Under the pieces are notes generated by a model. It had not been told where the DNA came from, made no database searches, and was given only the letters and a program-made list of their open reading frames with translations. Positions 16,247 through 25,072 of a stretch of 64,000 bases of DNA are shown piece by piece. The stretch's first letter is position 1; each line of letters opens with the position of its first letter. Location of the stretch: positions 1 through 64,000 of the forward strand of contig JAUXPP010000062.1 in NCBI GenBank assembly GCA_030683705.1. The letters run 5' to 3'. The position numbers and the translations under genes are program-made. This stretch comes from Polaromonas sp. (GTDB lineage: Bacteria > Pseudomonadota > Gammaproteobacteria > Burkholderiales > Burkholderiaceae_C).

Positions 16247-17654
16247 GCCCGGCGCCGGGTGCATGGACGAGGCCGACGCGCAGCGCGCGGTCGCCAGCAT
16301 GGCGCTGGGCTTCACGCCGCGCGTGGCCTTGCTCGATGAAGCCGTGTTGATGGACGTCACCGGCAGCCTGCGCCTGTTCGGCGGCCTGGCGCGGCTGATG
16401 GATCAGCTGGAGCAGCGCCTGTTTGCCTTTTTTGAATCCAATCAGTGCCTGGCCCAGCTGCGGCGTGCGCAAGGTGCTACATCCTTGATAGCACTGGGGC
16501 GGCTGCGCATGAAGGCCGGACAGGGCGCCGGGCCACCGCAGCGGGTGGCCGAACTGCCCATGCACACCCTGAGCGCGGCGCGCCCGCACCTGGGCGTGCT
16601 CGAGCGCACCGGCTGCCGCCACTGGGACGACCTGCTGCGCCTGCCGCGGGACGGCGTGGCCAGGCGCTTCGGCGCAGAGCTGCTGGAGGCGCTGGACCGC
16701 GCCCGTGGCAGCGTCGCCGACGAGTACGAATGGCGGGTGCTGCCCGAACACTTTGAGGAAAAAATCGAGCTCGATGCGCTGGTCACCCACGCGCCGGCGC
16801 TGATGGCCGGCGCCGAACGCCTGCTGGCCCGGCTGCAGGCCTGGCTGCTGGGCCGGCAAAGCGGCCTGAGTGCGCTGCGGCTCACCTGGCACCTCGACAA
16901 ACGCCGGGACGTGCCGCCCACCGGCGAGATCGAGGTGCGCACCGCCCAGCCCGCGCAGGACCTGCGCCACGTGGCGCGGCTGCTGGCCGAACAGCTGGCG
17001 CAGCACAAGCTGCCGGCGCCGGTCCATTCGCTGAGCCTGCGCTCGCTGGTGACCGAGCCGCTGGCCGATGCGGCCGCCGCCACCACCAGCCTCCTGATGA
17101 GCGAGCGCAAGCAGGGCGACAGCGCGGTCGAGCTGATCGAGCGCCTGAGCGCGCGCCTGGGCGAGGCGCAGGTGCTGGCCTGGCAGCCCCGGGCCGACCA
17201 CCGGCCCGAGCAGATGCAGCGCTGGGTGCCGGCCCAGCATGCTCTCAAATCGATAGCTGCTGGCGCACGTCCGGCAAGGGCCAGAGGCCAAAAAGGCTTG
17301 AAGCTTGGGGCCGCACCTGCGGTGCGCAGCGACGCCCTGTACCCGGGCTGGCTGCTGCCCGAACCGCTGAAGCTGGCGGTGTCCGGCAACAGTCCGGTCT
17401 ACCAGGGCCGGCTGCAGCGCCTGGCCGGGCCGCAGCGGCTGGAGGCCACCGGCTGGCTGGCGCCCAGCGAAGGCGCTTACCAGGCGCATGCCGAACGCCA
17501 GGTGCCGCCGACCATGCGCGACTACTACATCTATCGCAGCGCGCAGGGCGGCCTGCTGTGGATTTACAGCGTGCGCCTGGCCCTGCCTGTTGCGCCGGCC
17601 CGGCCGGTGCTGGCGCAACGGCACGACTGGTATCTGCACGGTTTTTTTGCCTGA
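16206..17654 (+). CDS. imuB: ImuB, Y-family polymerase-like mutasome protein
   Basis: ImuB is a catalytically inactive Y-family polymerase homologue that scaffolds ImuA, DnaE2 and the beta clamp. The start ATG at 16206 (MRCWIALHTSITIEPG) is chosen because related ImuB proteins begin MHWIALL; it overlaps imuA by 41 bases. The palm region MALGFTPRVALLDEAVLMDVTGSLRLFGG is typical, followed by a helix-hairpin-helix (HLGVLERTGCRHWDDLLRL) and the C-terminal domain. The 482-residue length is usual. Residues about 345-365 (SIAAGARPARARGQKGLKL) are encoded by a dispersed repeat inserted in frame. A minimal repeat core lies at about residue 90. Confidence 0.9.
   Translation: MRCWIALHTSITIEPGAGCMDEADAQRAVASMALGFTPRVALLDEAVLMDVTGSLRLFGGLARLMDQLEQRLFAFFESNQCLAQLRRAQGATSLIALGRLRMKAGQGAGPPQRVAELPMHTLSAARPHLGVLERTGCRHWDDLLRLPRDGVARRFGAELLEALDRARGSVADEYEWRVLPEHFEEKIELDALVTHAPALMAGAERLLARLQAWLLGRQSGLSALRLTWHLDKRRDVPPTGEIEVRTAQPAQDLRHVARLLAEQLAQHKLPAPVHSLSLRSLVTEPLADAAAATTSLLMSERKQGDSAVELIERLSARLGEAQVLAWQPRADHRPEQMQRWVPAQHALKSIAAGARPARARGQKGLKLGAAPAVRSDALYPGWLLPEPLKLAVSGNSPVYQGRLQRLAGPQRLEATGWLAPSEGAYQAHAERQVPPTMRDYYIYRSAQGGLLWIYSVRLALPVAPARPVLAQRHDWYLHGFFA
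16476..16492 (+). repeat. Minimal GCTA...TAGC repeat inside imuB
   Basis: GCTACATCCTTGATAGC at 16476-16492 has the ends of the dispersed repeat but not the downstream GCGC-rich part. It lies in frame within imuB and may be a remnant or chance match. Confidence 0.35.
17241..17298 (+). repeat. Dispersed Comamonadaceae-type repeat inside imuB
   Basis: GCTCTCAAATCGATAGC, then TGCTGGCGCACG, then CAAGGGCCAGAGGCC match the extended consensus seen in intergenic copies at 31047 and 45023. Here the repeat is inside the coding region of imuB and is translated in frame. Confidence 0.7.
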
Positions 17655-17662
17655 GGCGCCGC

Positions 17663-20600
17663 ATGTTTCCCGACGCCCCGCTGCAAGCCCTGCAACTGCC
17701 CGACTATGCGGAGTTGCACGCGCTGTCCAACTTCAGTTTCCAGCGCGGCGCCTCGCATGCGCACGAGCTGGTGCTGCGGGCGGCCGAGCTCGGCTACCGC
17801 GCGATCGCCATCACCGACGAATGTTCGGTGGCCGGTGTGGTGAAAGCACATGAAGCCGTCAAACAACTGGCGAAAGAGGAGGTCCGGATCCAGCTGCTGC
17901 CGGGCGCGGAATTCCTGGTGAAGGCCCGGGACGCCAAGCCCACCTTCCGGCTGGTGGTGCTGCCGCACAACGCGGCCGGCTGGGGCAATCTCTGCGAGTT
18001 CATCACCACGGCGCGGCAACTGGACGACAGCACGGACAAGGGCAGCTACCGCGTGGCGCTGGGCGAGACCGATTTTTCGGTGCTGGCCGATTGCGAGATC
18101 CTGCTTTCGCCCCTGCCGGATGCTATCGATATGGAAGCGCTCTGCGCGCATTCCATCTGGGTTGTGGGCCTGTTTGGCATACATGCCTGGCTGGCGGTCG
18201 AGCTGCTGCAGGGCCTGGACGACGCCCTGCGGCTGGCGCAGCTGCGCGAGGTCGCCCGGCGCAGCGGCATCGCGCTGGTGGCCGCCGGCAACGTGCTGAT
18301 GCATGTCCGTTCGCGCAAGCCGCTGCACGATGTGTTGACCGCGATCCGCCTGGGCTGCACCGTGCATGAATGCGGCTTTGAACTGCAGGCCAATGCTGAG
18401 GCGCATTTGCGCCAGCGCATGCGCCTGGCCGAAATCTACCCGCGCGACCTGCTGCGCGCCACGGGGGTGGTGGCCGGCCGCTGCCGCTTTACTCTCGATG
18501 AAATCCGCACCTTGTACCGCTACCCGGCGGACGACATCGTGCCGCGCAGCGAAACGCCGTCGCACTGCCTGCGGCGGCTGGCCTGGCAGGGCGCGCACAA
18601 GCGTTACCCGGGCGGCATCCCGCGAAAGATCCGTCGGCAGGTGGGCAAGGAGCTGGCCCTGATCGAGGAGCTCGGCTACGAGATGTACTTCATCACCGTG
18701 CATGACATCGTGCGTTTTGCGCGCAGCCGGGAAATTCTTTGCCAGGGGCGCGGTTCGGCCGCCAACTCGGCGGTGTGTTATTGCCTCGAGGTCACGGCCA
18801 TCGACCCGTCGGAAAGCAATCTGCTGTTCGAACGTTTTATCAGCCGAGAACGCAGCGAGCCGCCCGACATCGACGTCGACTTCGAGCACCAGCGGCGCGA
18901 GGAGGTGATCCAGTACATCTATGGGAAATACGGCCACGACCGTGCCGCGATTGCCGCCACCGTCATCAGCTACCGCTCGCGCAGCGCGGTGCGCGATGTG
19001 GGCAAGGCGCTCGGCATCCACGATGAAACGGTGGAGCTCTACGCCAAGGAACATTTCTGGTTCGACGGCAGCCGCGTGCTGGAAGAAAAAATCCGCGAGG
19101 CCGAGGCGCAGGACCAGATCGGCCCGGTGCTGCAGTGGCTGCAACTCGCGCGCCTGCTGATGGCCGTCTATCCGGACAAGGAAGACGAGATTGCCGAAGC
19201 CGACGACCGCAAAAAACGCGAGAAGGAACGCCCGGCCTTCCCGCGCCACCTGAGCCAGCATGTGGGCGGCTTTGTGCTGACCCAGGGCAAACTGACGCGG
19301 CTGGTGCCGGTGCAGCCGGCTTCCATGGCGGACAGGCGCATCATCCAGTGGGACAAGGACGACCTCGAAACCGTGGGCCTGATGAAGGTCGATGTGCTGG
19401 CGCTGGGCATGCTCTCGGCCATCCGGCGCTGCCTGGCCATGGTCAACAGCACCCGCGGCAGCACTCTCGAAATGCACACGCTCCCGCTGGAAGACGAAGC
19501 CACCTACGACATGATTTGCGCGGCCGACACGGTGGGCGTGTTCCAGATCGAAAGCCGCGCCCAGATGTCCATGCTGCCGCGCTTGCAGCCGCGCTGTTAT
19601 TACGACCTGGTGGTGGAAGTCGCGATCGTGCGGCCCGGGCCCATCCAGGGTGGCATGGTGCACCCCTACCTGAAGGCGCGCGAGATCGAACGCGGCGGCG
19701 GCCAGGTCGTGCCCGACTACCCGGCGCTCAACCCGGCGCTGGAACGCACCCTGGGCATCCCGATCTTCCAGGAACAGGTGATGCAGGTCGCGATGATCGC
19801 GGCCGACTTCACGCCGGGCGAAGCCGATGAATTACGCCGCGCCATGGCGGCCTGGAAGCGCAAGGGCGGGGTGGACCGCTTCCGGGGCCGCCTGATCAAT
19901 GCGATGGTGAACAAGGGCTACACGCTGGCGTTTGCCGAGCGCATCTTCAGCCAGATCCTCGGCTTCGGCGACTACGGTTTTCCCGAAAGCCACGCCGCCA
20001 GTTTTGCCAAGCTGGTGTATGTGAGCTGCTGGCTCAAGTGCCACGAACCGGCCTGTTTCCTGGCGGCTTTGCTCAATTCCCAGCCCATGGGTTTTTATGC
20101 GCCCTCGCAGTTGGTGCAGGATGCGCGCCGGCATGGCGTCGTGGTGAGGGCGGTGGACGTGATGCACAGCCACTGGGACTGCACGCTGGAGATCGATTCT
20201 GGTTCCGGTACACACCCCGTTCGCCCTGAGCTTGTCGAAGGGCAGCAAGGCTTCGACAGGCTCAGCCCGAACGGTAAAAATCAGCGTTTTCCGGGCATCC
20301 ATACAAACCAGCCCGCGGTTCGCCTGGGCCTGCGCCTGGTGGCCGGCCTGCCCGAAGCCGCAGCCTCGCGGCTGGTGCAGGCGCGGGAAGAAGCGCCTTT
20401 CACGTCCACCGAAGACCTGGTGTCACGTGCCCGTCTCGGCACGCTGGAGATCAACGCGCTGGCCGCTGCCGACGCCCTGTTGCCGCTGGCCGGCCACCGG
20501 CGCCAGCAGGTCTGGGAGGCCGCCGCGATCAAGTCTGCGCCCGGCCTGCTCAAGGCCGTGCCCATCCACGAAGCGCCTTTGCTGCTGGCCGGCACGCCCG

Positions 20601-21043
20601 AAGGCGAAAACATCCTGTTCGACTACAAGGCCACCGGCCTGACCCTGCGCCGCCACCCGCTGGCGCTGCTGCGGCCGCGGCTGGCCGGGCGCGGCCTGCT
20701 GAGCGCCAGCGAACTCAACGCCTTGCCCAACGGCCGGCAGGTCGCCGGCTGCGGCATCGTCACCGTGCGCCAGCAGCCGCAAACCGCCAACGGCACGATT
20801 TTTGTGACGCTGGAAGACGAGACCGGCCCGGTCAACGTGATTGTCTGGAAGTCGCTGCGCGAATCGCAGCGCGCCGAGCTGCTGCACGCGCGGCTGCTGG
20901 CGGTGTTTGGCGTGTGGCAGCGCAGCGAGGAAAGCGGCACCGCGCCGGGGTTTGGCGCGGTGCGCAACCTGGTGGCGCAGCGGCTGGAGGATTTGACGCC
21001 GCTGCTCGGGAGGCTGGGCACCGCCAGCCGGGATTTTCATTAA
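17663..21043 (+). CDS. dnaE2: Error-prone DNA polymerase DnaE2 (ImuC)
   Basis: DnaE2 is the C-family polymerase that performs SOS mutagenic lesion bypass with ImuA and ImuB. The start at MFPDAPLQALQLPDYAELHALSNFSF lies 8 bases after the imuB stop. The order is an N-terminal PHP domain (NFSFQRGASHAHELV; YRAIAITDECSVAG), the polymerase core with CQGRGSAANSAVCYCL and PPDIDVDFEHQRREE (catalytic Asp residues), a helix-hairpin-helix region, and an OB fold near the C-terminus (GIVTVRQQPQTANGTIFVTLEDETG). At 1126 residues it is somewhat longer than typical, partly because a palindromic repeat encoding VRPELVEG is inserted in frame near residue 852. Confidence 0.95.
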   Translation: MFPDAPLQALQLPDYAELHALSNFSFQRGASHAHELVLRAAELGYRAIAITDECSVAGVVKAHEAVKQLAKEEVRIQLLPGAEFLVKARDAKPTFRLVVLPHNAAGWGNLCEFITTARQLDDSTDKGSYRVALGETDFSVLADCEILLSPLPDAIDMEALCAHSIWVVGLFGIHAWLAVELLQGLDDALRLAQLREVARRSGIALVAAGNVLMHVRSRKPLHDVLTAIRLGCTVHECGFELQANAEAHLRQRMRLAEIYPRDLLRATGVVAGRCRFTLDEIRTLYRYPADDIVPRSETPSHCLRRLAWQGAHKRYPGGIPRKIRRQVGKELALIEELGYEMYFITVHDIVRFARSREILCQGRGSAANSAVCYCLEVTAIDPSESNLLFERFISRERSEPPDIDVDFEHQRREEVIQYIYGKYGHDRAAIAATVISYRSRSAVRDVGKALGIHDETVELYAKEHFWFDGSRVLEEKIREAEAQDQIGPVLQWLQLARLLMAVYPDKEDEIAEADDRKKREKERPAFPRHLSQHVGGFVLTQGKLTRLVPVQPASMADRRIIQWDKDDLETVGLMKVDVLALGMLSAIRRCLAMVNSTRGSTLEMHTLPLEDEATYDMICAADTVGVFQIESRAQMSMLPRLQPRCYYDLVVEVAIVRPGPIQGGMVHPYLKAREIERGGGQVVPDYPALNPALERTLGIPIFQEQVMQVAMIAADFTPGEADELRRAMAAWKRKGGVDRFRGRLINAMVNKGYTLAFAERIFSQILGFGDYGFPESHAASFAKLVYVSCWLKCHEPACFLAALLNSQPMGFYAPSQLVQDARRHGVVVRAVDVMHSHWDCTLEIDSGSGTHPVRPELVEGQQGFDRLSPNGKNQRFPGIHTNQPAVRLGLRLVAGLPEAAASRLVQAREEAPFTSTEDLVSRARLGTLEINALAAADALLPLAGHRRQQVWEAAAIKSAPGLLKAVPIHEAPLLLAGTPEGENILFDYKATGLTLRRHPLALLRPRLAGRGLLSASELNALPNGRQVAGCGIVTVRQQPQTANGTIFVTLEDETGPVNVIVWKSLRESQRAELLHARLLAVFGVWQRSEESGTAPGFGAVRNLVAQRLEDLTPLLGRLGTASRDFH
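20217..20274. repeat. Palindromic repeat inserted in frame in dnaE2
   Basis: Left arm CCGTTCGCCCTGAGCTTGTCG and right arm CGACAGGCTCAGCCCGAACGG form an imperfect inverted repeat of about 25 bases each around a short loop. It has the appearance of a palindromic repeat known to me from many proteobacterial genomes. Here it is translated as PVRPELVEGQQGFDRLSPNG without breaking the frame. Confidence 0.8.
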
Positions 21044-21073
21044 GCCCGCCGTGTTTCGGTTTGAGCATCAAAC

Positions 21074-21123
21074 TGGCCTCCAGCCCATGATTGGCAAGCG
21101 TAGGCAGCTATCAAAAAAATAGC
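21074..21123 (-). repeat. Dispersed Comamonadaceae-type repeat (minus orientation)
   Basis: Read on the minus strand, GCTATTTTTTTGATAGCTGCC is followed by TACGCTTGCC and GGGCTGGAGGCC, matching the extended consensus. It sits between the convergent dnaE2 and kinase genes. Confidence 0.7.
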
Positions 21124-21124
21124 G

Positions 21125-23287
21125 TCAGGGCAGCTTTTGCGTGGCCGCGAGAAATTTCTCGCGATCGGCCGCGCGGTCGATTTCACCAGCCAGCGCCTCG
21201 CGCAAGGCTTCCAGCGAGGTGTGCCGGGCGACCTGCTTTTTGACCAGCATCCTGGCCAGCGGGCCTATCACCTGGCTCAGTGCGCGCTCCAGCTGGGTCA
21301 GTTGCGCCGCCGTGAACCAGGGCGAAGACACCGGGACCGATCGCCCGCTGATGCTGCCGCTGATGGTGCCGCTGTGGGGCCGGCTGACCGGGTGGCTCTG
21401 CTCCGGGCGCGAGTGCCGGGCCGGATCGGGCCGGCTGCCGGATGCCGTCGCCGGCATGCCCACGGGTTGGGTTTTCTGGCTTTTCGGGTGGACAAAAGCC
21501 TCGCGCGCCCGCGGGTCCGGAATCGATACCGCCAGCAACTCACGCAAGCCCTGGGCGCCGACGCTGCGCGGCAACGCTTTTTTCAGCAGCACCTTGGCCA
21601 GCGGCCCGATGCTGCGCGCCAGCTCGGACTCGATGTCGGCCAGCACCTCGGGCGTCAGCGAAGACAGCGTGGCAAACGAAGCGGTATTGGCAAATTCGCT
21701 GTTGTGGGCAGGGGCCTGCGCCGGCCGCGCCTGCGGCTCCACCACGGCATAGATGTCGTGCGAGCGCAGGTGTTTGTCCAGGTGCGGGCCCATCGCACTG
21801 AACAGGCCATTGGCGTTGTCGGTGATGCGCGAGATCACGTCGTAGTAGGCGCGCGAGACCACGATCTGGTTGGGCTGCGCAAAGTCCATGATGCGCTGGG
21901 CCACATTGATGCCGTCACCGACCACGTTGACCCGCTGGTTGGCGTCGAACACGATGCGGATAGGCCCCAGGTGCACGCCGATGCGCAGCGACAGCATCTG
22001 GCCGTATTTCTGCATCAGCAGGCTGCGCAGCAGCAGCGCCGACTGCAGCGCCTCCTCGGGATCGCCGAGGAAGCAGGTGGCGGCGCCGTCACCGGTATCG
22101 ATCACGATGCGCGAGGCCTGCGGCACCCCCTTGAGCGCCTTGGTGATGAGTTCGTTGAACCTTTCCTTGAGCGCCACCTGCTGCTCGACCGGGTGCCGCG
22201 AGTAGGCCACCAGGTTCAGGAACATCACGGTGCCCAGGATGTTCTTGCGCACATTGTCGGCGCTGCTTCCCGGCACGGCCTGGGCGCTGGCGGCAAAAGC
22301 CAGCACGTCGCTGTCGGGGCCGGGCCGGGTGTCACCGGGCGGGCGCCTGCCTTGCGCCGCCAGGCCGGTGGTGGCCTGTTCGGCCGCCACCAGTGCGGCG
22401 CGCAACTCGGCGACACTTTGCGGACGGCGGTTTTCGTCGGGACACAGGGCCCAGTCGATGGCGCGCAGCAGCCCCGCGCCGAACACCGCGGCGTCACCGA
22501 TGGCCAGTGCGGCCGGCAGGCTGTCGTCCTGCACGCGAGCGGCCGACTCCACCGGTTTTTCGCCGGTGGCCATCCAGTACATCACCGCGCCCAGCGAATA
22601 GATGTCGCTCCACGGGCCTTGCCTGCCCTTGCTGTGGTACTGCTCGAAGGGCGCAAAGCCCGGGCTCACGATGTTGGTCAGGTCGCGTCCGCCGGTGGTG
22701 CGGCGAGCCGCGCCGAAATCGAGCAGCACCGGCGAGCCGTCGGCGCGGATGTAGATGTTGTCGGGCTTGATGTCGCGGTGCAGGAAGTCCAGCTTGTGCA
22801 CGGCTTCCAGGCCATCGAGCAGCGGGTAGACCACTTTCAGCAGGCTGGCCTGGTCGATTGCCGGCTGGCGTGCCAGCCAGCGTTTGAGCGGGTCGCCCGA
22901 TTCGTATTCCATGACGATGTAGGCGGTGCCGTTGTCCCGGAAATAACGCAGAACGCGCGCGATGTTGGGGTGGCGAAACGAGGCCAGCGCGCGCGCCTCG
23001 TCGAGAAAACGTTCCAGCCCCCAGTTGAACTGCTGCTCGGCATCCGGCGCGCGCACACGCACGGTGTGGTCGGCGGCCCTGACCGTGAGCTCGCCGGGGA
23101 AATACTCCTTGATTGCGACCGGCAGCTCGAGGTTGATGTCGCGGGCCAGGTAGGTGATGCCAAAGCCGCCGCCGCCCAGCGGCTTTTCAATGCGGTATTC
23201 GAACACCTTGTGCCCGGCGGGCAGGGCGGCCTCGTCCACGCCGGGTGCGACAGGCGGGCTGCCGGGGACCGCTGGCCCGTGGCTCAT
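21125..23287 (-). CDS. Ser/Thr protein kinase fused to adenylate/guanylate cyclase-like domain
   Basis: This is a 720-residue signalling protein. Residues about 30-290 are a Hanks-type kinase with glycine loop GGGGFGITYLA, catalytic Lys in PVAIKEYFPGE, HRDIKPDN and DFGAAR, so it should be active. Residues about 340-510 are a class III cyclase fold (GTVMFLNLVAYSRH; IDTGDGAATCF; VVGDGINVAQRI). The first metal-binding Asp is Asn here (FLNL), while the second Asp and the Asn/Arg of the active site remain, so cyclase activity is doubtful. The C-terminus has two similar blocks of about 60 residues (IGPLAKVLLKKA and IGPLARMLVKKQ). It begins 13 bases after the sensor gene and is probably co-transcribed with it. 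Confidence 0.88.
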   Translation of the reverse strand: MSHGPAVPGSPPVAPGVDEAALPAGHKVFEYRIEKPLGGGGFGITYLARDINLELPVAIKEYFPGELTVRAADHTVRVRAPDAEQQFNWGLERFLDEARALASFRHPNIARVLRYFRDNGTAYIVMEYESGDPLKRWLARQPAIDQASLLKVVYPLLDGLEAVHKLDFLHRDIKPDNIYIRADGSPVLLDFGAARRTTGGRDLTNIVSPGFAPFEQYHSKGRQGPWSDIYSLGAVMYWMATGEKPVESAARVQDDSLPAALAIGDAAVFGAGLLRAIDWALCPDENRRPQSVAELRAALVAAEQATTGLAAQGRRPPGDTRPGPDSDVLAFAASAQAVPGSSADNVRKNILGTVMFLNLVAYSRHPVEQQVALKERFNELITKALKGVPQASRIVIDTGDGAATCFLGDPEEALQSALLLRSLLMQKYGQMLSLRIGVHLGPIRIVFDANQRVNVVGDGINVAQRIMDFAQPNQIVVSRAYYDVISRITDNANGLFSAMGPHLDKHLRSHDIYAVVEPQARPAQAPAHNSEFANTASFATLSSLTPEVLADIESELARSIGPLAKVLLKKALPRSVGAQGLRELLAVSIPDPRAREAFVHPKSQKTQPVGMPATASGSRPDPARHSRPEQSHPVSRPHSGTISGSISGRSVPVSSPWFTAAQLTQLERALSQVIGPLARMLVKKQVARHTSLEALREALAGEIDRAADREKFLAATQKLP

Positions 23288-23300
23288 GGCGCTGCCACGT

Positions 23301-24182
23301 TCAGCTTCCGTCCCGCTCTATCATCTGCATGGCTTTTTCCAGGCTGCGGCGCATGCGGTTGAAGGAGCTGCCAAGCACCGAGACTTCATCGCGGCCGCCA
23401 TCGGAAAATTCCGGCACGTCGAAGTCGCCGGTGCTGACCTTGTCGGCCGCCTGCGACATGCGCCGGATCGGCCGCACGATCAGCCAGCTCAGCATCAGGT
23501 TCAGCGCAATGAAGACCGCAGCGAACACGCCGGCCAGCGAGGCCATGAAGGTCCTGAAAGCGCGGTCGGCGTTCAGGATGGGTATATCCATGGGCACGGT
23601 CACCACCTGCGCGCCTATGATCTCGTTGTGTTTCCAGCCGAAGCCGTTGGCCTCGCCGTAGATTTTGATCATGCTGGCCGGCGCGGCAGCCGGCACGCTG
23701 TGGCATTGCAGGCAGGCGGCATTGGTGATCTGGATCGGCTTGGCGATGTAGAGGATGCGGCCGGTGCCGCCGTTGCGCTCGGACACCAGCTCCTTCGATT
23801 CGGCGTTATGCCGGAACTGCTGGACGATGTCGGCTTCCCAGTCGGTGGCGCGGTCGCGCGGGTTGGTCGGGTTGAGCGTGGCTTCCTTGTAGCCGTAGTC
23901 GCGGTATTTTTTCTGGATGTGGTTCAGGGTTTCGGTGGCGGCGTAGGCCGGCACGGTCTGCGGCAGGAACACCTCTTCAAGCTGCTTGTCCAGGTGCGGC
24001 TTGACCTGGTCCACGGTATAGGCGCGCACCGCCAGCGCGGTGTCCATCATCAGGCGCGCATTGCGCAGCACTTCTTCACGGGCGTTGTCCAGAAGCAGTT
24101 GCCGCGAGATAAAGCCCGCGGCCGCAAAGCCGGCCATGAACACGATGACCAGCACCAGATTGAATTTGAGCCGCAGTCCCAT
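23301..24182 (-). CDS. Tll0287-like haem-domain (DUF3365) HAMP membrane sensor
   Basis: This is a 293-residue membrane sensor with one membrane segment at residues 8-27 and another at about 213-235. The periplasmic domain between them is of the Tll0287/DUF3365 type, containing a c-type haem motif C-x2-C-H (AACLQCHSVP, residues 157-161). A HAMP domain follows (RPIRRMSQAADKVSTGDFDVP) and then a short coiled end. It has no kinase or methyl-accepting domain of its own. It lies upstream of the kinase-cyclase gene with a 13-base gap, so it may feed redox or ligand signals to that kinase, as inference. Confidence 0.82.
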   Translation of the reverse strand: MGLRLKFNLVLVIVFMAGFAAAGFISRQLLLDNAREEVLRNARLMMDTALAVRAYTVDQVKPHLDKQLEEVFLPQTVPAYAATETLNHIQKKYRDYGYKEATLNPTNPRDRATDWEADIVQQFRHNAESKELVSERNGGTGRILYIAKPIQITNAACLQCHSVPAAAPASMIKIYGEANGFGWKHNEIIGAQVVTVPMDIPILNADRAFRTFMASLAGVFAAVFIALNLMLSWLIVRPIRRMSQAADKVSTGDFDVPEFSDGGRDEVSVLGSSFNRMRRSLEKAMQMIERDGS

Positions 24183-24301
24183 GCGATCGCCCCCGTAAAC
24201 GTCTGGTTACCATTTTAAGGCGGTGGCCTTGCCGCTTGTCCTGCGCCTGCCTCCAGCTGTCAGTTCAGGGTAAGGGCCGGCCAGCAGTGATAATCCCTGC
24301 C

Positions 24302-25054
24302 ATGTCCTCCTCTCCCAAAGTCCTGTTCGGCTTCCATGCCGTGGGTGTGCGTATCAAGACCGCGCCCCAATCTGTTTTCGAGGTGTTTTTCGATGCCTCA
24401 CGCCGTGACGCACGCATGCGCCAGTTTATGGACCGGGCCCGGGAGGCCGGCATCCGCCTGATCGAATCCGATGGCCTGCGCCTGGCCAAGATGTGCGGCA
24501 GCCACGGCCACCAGGGGGTGGTCGCGCGTGTCGACCCGCTGGCGCAGGTGAAATCCCTGGATGAACTGCTGGAGCAGCTGGAAGCGGCGTCGGACGATCC
24601 GCCGTTGCTGCTGGTGCTGGACGGCGTGACCGATCCGCACAACCTGGGCGCCTGCCTGCGTGTGGCCGATGGCGCGGGTGCCCATGCGGTGATTGCGCCC
24701 AAGGACCATGCGGCCGGCATCAATGCGACGGTGGCCAAGGTGGCCAGCGGCGCGGCCGATACCAAGCCCTATTTCATGGTGACGAATCTGGCGCGCACGC
24801 TGGGCGAACTCAAGGAGCGCAACATCTGGTGCATAGGCACCAGCGACGATGCGCCCCGTACGATTTACGACGTCAAGCTGACCGGGCCGGTGGCCCTGGT
24901 GCTGGGCGCCGAAGGCGAGGGCATGCGCCAGCTCACGCGCAAGACCTGCGATGAACTGGTCAGCATCCCGATGCGCGGCGCGGTCGAAAGCCTGAACGTT
25001 TCGGTGGCCAGCGGGGTGTGCCTGTACGAGGCCTTGCGGCAGCGAACGGCCTGA
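24302..25054 (+). CDS. rlmB: 23S rRNA (guanosine-2'-O)-methyltransferase RlmB
   Basis: RlmB methylates the ribose of G2251 in 23S rRNA using S-adenosylmethionine and a SPOUT trefoil-knot fold. The 250-residue protein starts at MSSSPKVLFGFHAVGVRIKTAPQSV, with the N-terminal substrate-binding domain to about residue 85. The SpoU motifs follow: LDGVTDPHNLGACLRVADGAGAHAVIAPK, LVLGAEGEGMRQL and IPMRGAVESLNVSVASGVCLYE. Length matches the family. It is free-standing and converges with the Bug-protein gene. Confidence 0.94.
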   Translation: MSSSPKVLFGFHAVGVRIKTAPQSVFEVFFDASRRDARMRQFMDRAREAGIRLIESDGLRLAKMCGSHGHQGVVARVDPLAQVKSLDELLEQLEAASDDPPLLLVLDGVTDPHNLGACLRVADGAGAHAVIAPKDHAAGINATVAKVASGAADTKPYFMVTNLARTLGELKERNIWCIGTSDDAPRTIYDVKLTGPVALVLGAEGEGMRQLTRKTCDELVSIPMRGAVESLNVSVASGVCLYEALRQRTA

Positions 25055-25072
25055 GCCGCTCGCGTTTCACAC

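Noticed and set aside
17564-19663. Long minus-strand open frame opposite dnaE2
   Set aside because: It is a shadow of dnaE2, whose plus-strand product has unmistakable polymerase motifs.
21137-23362. Very long open frame on the plus strand opposite the kinase-cyclase gene
   Set aside because: It is a GC-rich antisense shadow; the minus-strand protein has clear kinase and cyclase motifs.
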